Below, one piece after another: positions 5,910 through 9,499 of a DNA stretch of 9,499 nucleotides. The stretch lies in the NCBI GenBank assembly GCA_030620895.1, contig JAUXIU010000027.1:1-9499 (forward strand). Direction: 5' to 3'. Numbering within the stretch: the first letter of the stretch is position 1; each line of letters begins with the position of its first letter. A program made the translations under genes and the position numbers. The stretch is from Deltaproteobacteria bacterium (GTDB lineage Bacteria; Desulfobacterota; GWC2-55-46; S146-70; JAUXIU01). The notes beneath the pieces were generated by a model that saw only the letters and a program-made list of their open reading frames with translations, had not been told where the DNA came from and made no database searches.

Positions 5910-7676
5910 ATGACTGAGACAACAAAATGCAGGATAAGAGTAATGGCGCCTGAATTGGCGGCAAAGATAGCAGCTGGTGAGGTTGTAGAGAGACCTTCTT
6001 CTGTAGTAAAGGAACTGGTGGAGAACTCTATTGATGCCGGTGCTTCAAGTATATCCATTTATATAAAAGACGGTGGTAAAAGGCTTATAAGGGTTGTGGA
6101 TGATGGTGAAGGGATGCAAAGGGAAGATGCGCTCATGGCTTTTGAAAGGCATGCTACAAGCAAGGTCAAATCCGAGGAAGATCTCGTTTCAATCAATACG
6201 ATGGGCTTTAGAGGCGAGGCTATCCCCAGTATTGCATCCGTTGCAGAGGTTACACTGAATACAAAGGTTAAGGGTTCTGTCGTTGGTACATTGGTCAGGG
6301 TTCAGGGGTCCAAGACCGATGAGGTCTCCGATCATGGATGTGCCGATGGAACGGCGGTTGAGGTAAAGGACCTCTTCTTTAACACACCCGCTAGACGAAA
6401 ATTTCTCAGGACTACAATGACCGAATTCGGGCATATCAAGGATACTGTTGAACGGATAGCGCTTGCTCATCCATCCATAGCTTTTAAGCTTCTTAACGGT
6501 AGAAATATCGTATTAAAAAGCTCATCCAAGGATATGAAGGGAAGAGTCAGGGACCTTTTTGGCAGGAGATATGAGGATGGAAGATTTGTCAATATAGGTT
6601 TTAAAGTTTATAATATTGAGATTACTGGCGCTATATCGACACCGGATCTGACCTATGCAACTACAAAAGGATTTTATACTTATGTAAACAAGAGATGGAT
6701 TAAGGACAAGGGTCTAAACAGGTCTATAATAGAAGCCTGCAGGAATCTCTTTATGGAAGGGAGGTTCCCCATTTGCGTACTTTTTTTAACACTGCCACTG
6801 GATGAAGTGGATATCAACGTTCACCCTGCCAAAAGTGAGGTGAGGTTCAGATCTCCGATGGATATATACAGACAGGTAAGCCTTGCTGTTAAAAATGCCC
6901 TCGTATCTACCCCTTTTATTGGGAGGTCACATCCTATGGAGGTGAACGAATCCGAAGTTATTTATAAACGTCCAGCGGATATATCTTATCTTCGTGCAGA
7001 AGATAATGAGAGCTTTTCAGGGGTTAATGCCCGAATTAATCAAGAGGAACGATTAGGCTTTGAATCACACGAAAGGGTAGTTAAAAACCCTCTTTTCCTC
7101 GAACTGCAAATACTAGGCCAGCTGTGGCACGAATATCTTCTATGCTCAAAGGATGATGAGTTTTATATTATAGACCAGCATGCGGCTGCTGAAAGGATTC
7201 TTTTTGAGAAGTTAAGGAATAACTATTATGCAAACCCTAAGGTCAAATCACAACTCCTTCTTGTTCATGAAATGCTCAATATGTCCGCCTTAGAGATTGA
7301 GGCCATCGAAGCCTCACTTCCCTTTCTGAGTAAACTAGGCTTTGATCTGGAACATTTTGGCAGCAACACTTTTATAGTAAAGGCTGTCCCTGAGTTGCTA
7401 TCAGGCAGGGATTGCAGAGACCTTCTAAAAGATCTGGCGGAAGAGATCTCTACAATAGGTGTAAGTTCCAGGATAGAAGAAAAGATAGACGATTTGCTTC
7501 AGAAGATCGCTTGTCATGGTGTGATAAGGGGGGCAAGGGGCCTCGCCAGGGAAGAGGCGCTATCCCTTCTCTCTCAATTGTCAGCAACGGAACTCTCAAG
7601 CCACTGCCCACATGGCAGACCCGCAGTAAGGGTTATAAAAAAGAGTGAATTGGAAGAGATGTTCAAGAGGAAGTAA
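5910..7676 (+). CDS. mutL: DNA mismatch repair protein MutL (endonuclease-type)
   Basis: MutL, 588 aa, couples MutS mismatch recognition to strand incision and excision. The N-terminal GHKL ATPase has E35 and N39 (VVKELVENSIDAG, 32-44), DDGEGM (64-69), TSKV (83-86) and GFRGEAIPSI (99-108). A transducer domain with DINVHPAKSEVRF (301-313) follows, then a linker (about 335-395) and the C-terminal dimerisation/nuclease domain. That domain carries the full endonuclease motif DQHA-x2-E-x4-E (D422 to E433), plus ACHG (534-537) and CPHGRP (566-571), the other metal-site motifs. It is therefore predicted to nick DNA itself, unlike the MutL of MutH-using gammaproteobacteria. The ATG at 5910 keeps the conserved first strand (IRVM). 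An ATG at 5943 has a better Shine-Dalgarno sequence but would remove that strand. miaA follows after 3 bp. Confidence 0.97.
   Translation: MTETTKCRIRVMAPELAAKIAAGEVVERPSSVVKELVENSIDAGASSISIYIKDGGKRLIRVVDDGEGMQREDALMAFERHATSKVKSEEDLVSINTMGFRGEAIPSIASVAEVTLNTKVKGSVVGTLVRVQGSKTDEVSDHGCADGTAVEVKDLFFNTPARRKFLRTTMTEFGHIKDTVERIALAHPSIAFKLLNGRNIVLKSSSKDMKGRVRDLFGRRYEDGRFVNIGFKVYNIEITGAISTPDLTYATTKGFYTYVNKRWIKDKGLNRSIIEACRNLFMEGRFPICVLFLTLPLDEVDINVHPAKSEVRFRSPMDIYRQVSLAVKNALVSTPFIGRSHPMEVNESEVIYKRPADISYLRAEDNESFSGVNARINQEERLGFESHERVVKNPLFLELQILGQLWHEYLLCSKDDEFYIIDQHAAAERILFEKLRNNYYANPKVKSQLLLVHEMLNMSALEIEAIEASLPFLSKLGFDLEHFGSNTFIVKAVPELLSGRDCRDLLKDLAEEISTIGVSSRIEEKIDDLLQKIACHGVIRGARGLAREEALSLLSQLSATELSSHCPHGRPAVRVIKKSELEEMFKRK
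5932..5945 (+). promoter_or_regulatory. Candidate ribosome-binding site for an alternative internal mutL start
   Basis: AGGA at 5932-5935 sits eight bases before the in-frame ATG at 5943-5945, whereas the annotated ATG at 5910 lacks an obvious Shine-Dalgarno sequence. Starting at 5943 would drop residues 1-11, including the IRV strand conserved at MutL N-termini (E. coli has IQVL at residues 3-6). The upstream start is therefore preferred on homology, with the internal one possible. Confidence 0.3.
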
Positions 7677-7679
7677 GAG

Positions 7680-8597
7680 ATGAATGATATAAAACTCGTT
7701 GTTATACTAGGTCCAACGGCTTCTGGAAAGTCAAGGTTGGCGTTACAACTTGCAGAAATGTTTAATGCCGAGATTGTGAGTGCAGACTCCATGCAGGTAT
7801 ATAGATTAATGGACATAGGAACTGCAAAGCCGACCGAGTATGACAGGAAAAAGGTTCCTCACCACCTCCTGGATATGGTCTTTCCAGATGAGGATTACAC
7901 AGCCTCCAGATATGAAGAGGACTCTGCCAGGGTGATAGATGACATACATTCAAGAGGGAAGAATATAATCCTGGTCGGTGGAAGCGGCCTTTATATCAAA
8001 ATTCTTACATGCGGTATCTTTAAAGGGCCCGCTGCAAACTGGTCTTTAAGAAGGCATCTGGAAAGGCTTGAATCTGAGATTGGAAACGGATATCTATATG
8101 AAAGACTAAAAGAGGTTGATCCGGTTTCAGCAGCGAGAATACACCCCAATAATAAGATAAGAATAATAAGAGCCCTGGAGGTCCATTATCTTACCAACAG
8201 GTCTATGTCACAATTTCAAAAGGAGCACGCTTTCAGTGACAAACCTTACAGGACACTGAAACTAGGCCTCTGGAAAGAGAGAGAGGAGCTATACATGGAT
8301 ATAGACAATAGAGTGGATCTCATGGTCGATTCAGGTATTGAAGATGAGGCCAGGGATCTCCTGGAGAAAGGTTATGAGCCATCTTTAAAACCAATGCTGG
8401 GTCTGGGCTACAAGGAGATGATCGCCTATCTTGAGGGAAGATATTCATTTTCTGAGGCTGTTTCAAAATTGAAGAAGAATACACGAAACTATGCAAAGAG
8501 GCAGATGACATGGTTCAGAAATGAGAGTGATATCGAGTGGTTTCCCTATAAAGAGAGCGGCAGAATTGTGGAAACCATAAGGAGATTTTTAATATGA
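7680..8597 (+). CDS. miaA: tRNA dimethylallyltransferase MiaA
   Basis: A cytoplasmic enzyme of 305 aa, typical length, that transfers a dimethylallyl group from DMAPP to N6 of A37 in tRNAs reading UNN codons; MiaB and others can modify it further. Visible motifs: P-loop GPTASGKS (11-18), SADSMQVYR (34-42), DIGTAKPT (45-52), HHLLD (61-65), GGSGLYI (100-106), MLGLGYKEM in the second half, and RNYAKRQMTWFRN (269-281), the C-terminal signature. The start is ATG three bases after the mutL stop, with AGGAAG just upstream. The downstream secreted-protein gene begins inside its stop codon (ATGA). mutL-miaA is a widespread pair, in many genomes followed by hfq, which is absent here. Confidence 0.97.
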   Translation: MNDIKLVVILGPTASGKSRLALQLAEMFNAEIVSADSMQVYRLMDIGTAKPTEYDRKKVPHHLLDMVFPDEDYTASRYEEDSARVIDDIHSRGKNIILVGGSGLYIKILTCGIFKGPAANWSLRRHLERLESEIGNGYLYERLKEVDPVSAARIHPNNKIRIIRALEVHYLTNRSMSQFQKEHAFSDKPYRTLKLGLWKEREELYMDIDNRVDLMVDSGIEDEARDLLEKGYEPSLKPMLGLGYKEMIAYLEGRYSFSEAVSKLKKNTRNYAKRQMTWFRNESDIEWFPYKESGRIVETIRRFLI

Positions 8598-9298
8598 GAA
8601 GGAGGGTCTGTATCCCTTTTGCTTTTTTTCTATACTTCTTTCTTTGCGGTTATGTATATTCAAAGGTTACAGATATAGTAACCGTTAATGTTGTTGGGGT
8701 AGCTGTCTTATCACAAAACGAGGCGGAAACAAAGAAAGATGCACTGGAAGATGCCTTCAAGAAAGCTGTTGCCAAGGTTGTTGAAGCGCTATTGCCAGAA
8801 GAAATTCTTGAGTCTGACTCAGGTTTTATAGAATGGAGGATATACAGTAAGGCCAATGTATATATAGTTAATTACGTCATTACTTCAAAACCGAAGATAA
8901 CACTCTCAGATACCGGTGAATCTATCTACATGCTTTCGATTGAGGCAAAGATTGACATCACCCCTTTAAAAGCGGACCTTTTAAATGCGGGCGTTCTCAG
9001 GGAAGATGATAGGGTATTCAAGGTTATTCTTGCTATCCTTGATGTCACGGATTATGAAGAGTTTAGCAATTTAAAAACAAGAATAGAAGACCTGGATATG
9101 GTTAAAGGAATCTCTTATGTCTCTTTTGATAGAGGTCGTTTTATCCTCCTTGCAGATATAACTGGAAGTGCAAGGTTTTTAAGAGAAAGGCTGTTGGAAG
9201 AATTGGCCGGTGAGTTTGAGATAGCTATGATAGGGCAAAACACACTGACTTTAAAAAATATTGTTTCCATTGCAAAACCTCTGGAAATTGAAGAATAA
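8594..9298 (+). CDS. Exported protein of unknown function, FlgT-N/LPP20-like N-terminal domain
   Basis: A 234-aa protein not recognised as a named gene. A basic, hydrophobic N-terminus (1-23, ending in VYS) looks like a Sec signal peptide; the Cys at 18 is not in a proper lipobox, so it is probably periplasmic rather than a lipoprotein. Residues about 27-124 have the pattern of FlgT-N/LPP20-like domains: a beta strand ending in VVGVAVL, then an alanine-rich helix with regularly spaced Ala/Lys (KKDALEDAFKKAVAKVVEALL), then strands ending in LSIEAKIDITPLKADL. A second alpha/beta unit (about 139-224) resembles the small repeat domains that follow such regions. The start overlaps the miaA stop (ATGA), with AAGGAG nine bases upstream, so it is translationally coupled. 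Flagellar assembly or another envelope role is only a guess; no flagellar gene is nearby. Confidence 0.85.
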   Translation: MRRRVCIPFAFFLYFFLCGYVYSKVTDIVTVNVVGVAVLSQNEAETKKDALEDAFKKAVAKVVEALLPEEILESDSGFIEWRIYSKANVYIVNYVITSKPKITLSDTGESIYMLSIEAKIDITPLKADLLNAGVLREDDRVFKVILAILDVTDYEEFSNLKTRIEDLDMVKGISYVSFDRGRFILLADITGSARFLRERLLEELAGEFEIAMIGQNTLTLKNIVSIAKPLEIEE

Positions 9299-9499
9299 AA
9301 AACCGTCGTTCGTGATTCGTGGTTAGTGATTCGATTCACGATACACGATTCACTAACAAACCGTCGTTCGTGATTCGTGGCTAGGGTCTCGATTCACGAT
9401 TCGCGATACACGATTAACGAATGAAGGTTGGGAATACTGAATTAGGTTCTAGCTTTTTAGGTAGTAGCTTCTTAGGCTACTCCCTATATTCCCTAAAAA
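9299..9499. repeat. Word-repeat intergenic tail downstream of the last gene
   Basis: About 200 bp with no gene. It starts directly at the stop codon with two tandem copies of a roughly 58-66-bp unit rich in CGTGATTCG/CGATTCACG words (9300-9424). After a short spacer come TAGCTTTTTAGG (9450-9461) and TAGCTTCTTAGG (9465-9476), then CCCTAAAAA at the window edge. The same words, in the same orientation relative to the upstream gene, fill the gap after the PBP2 gene. Several short dyads exist but no stem followed by a T-run, so it is not an obvious intrinsic terminator. Confidence 0.75.
9300..9424. repeat. Tandem direct repeat, two copies at 58-bp offset
   Basis: A 23-bp stretch centred on CCGTCGTTCGTG is identical at 9300-9322 and 9358-9380. 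The rest of each unit aligns less exactly. Both contain CGATTCACGAT and ACACGATT, but the second copy carries 7 extra bases (TCGCGAT) between them. The first copy also contains an 8-bp inverted repeat, GTTAGTGA (9322-9329) with TCACTAAC (9350-9357), around a 20-base loop. Confidence 0.85.

Noticed and set aside
8594..8662. Lipoprotein signal peptide at Cys18 of the last protein
   Set aside because: The residues before the Cys (F-F-L) do not fit a lipobox, which needs a small residue at -1; an ordinary signal peptide fits better.
9300..9424. CRISPR array
   Set aside because: Only two copies, no unique spacers of uniform length (both halves of the unit are repeated), and no cas gene.

Overview
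This is a moderately AT-rich bacterial chromosome segment made of housekeeping genes, with short compact operons separated by unusually repeat-rich intergenic gaps. No gene here fixes the taxon. The leftward run pgpA-cinA-thpR, the mreD/PBP2/RodA set and the mutL-miaA pair suit an anaerobic Gram-negative lineage such as Nitrospirota or Desulfobacterota. That is an inference from gene order and style, not from a marker gene.

Layout. The left two thirds are read leftward (minus strand): mreD (5537-5049), PBP2 (5052-3187), a 278-bp repeat-filled gap, rodA (2908-1814), pgpA (1811-1350), cinA C-terminal domain/pncC (1284-784) and thpR (791-207), then a repeat-rich 206-bp left edge. The right third is read rightward: mutL (5910-7676), miaA (7680-8597) and a secreted protein of unknown function (8594-9298), followed by a 200-bp repeat-filled tail. 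The 372-bp gap between the divergent mreD and mutL holds a GC-rich, hairpin-rich block of about 263 bp bounded by terminal inverted repeats. It looks like a non-autonomous mobile element.

How the genes work together. MreD, PBP2 and RodA form part of the elongasome, which builds the lateral peptidoglycan wall; mreB and mreC are not beside them. PgpA makes phosphatidylglycerol. PncC/CinA recycles a pyridine nucleotide by-product. ThpR is a 2H phosphoesterase of RNA. MutL (with an intact endonuclease motif) acts in mismatch repair, and MiaA prenylates A37 of tRNAs. The last protein is exported and has a FlgT-N-like N-terminal region; its role is unknown.

The protein-coding content is ordinary. 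The unusual content is intergenic: (1) the TIR-bounded hairpin element between mreD and mutL; (2) a set of short sequence 'words' (CCGTCGTKCGTG, CGATACACGATTAA, TAGCTTTTTAGG/TAGCTTCTTAGG) that recur, reshuffled but in the same orientation relative to the upstream gene, after both the PBP2 gene and the last gene; (3) heptamer and hexamer word arrays after thpR. No rRNA, tRNA, CRISPR array, phage gene or transposase was seen.
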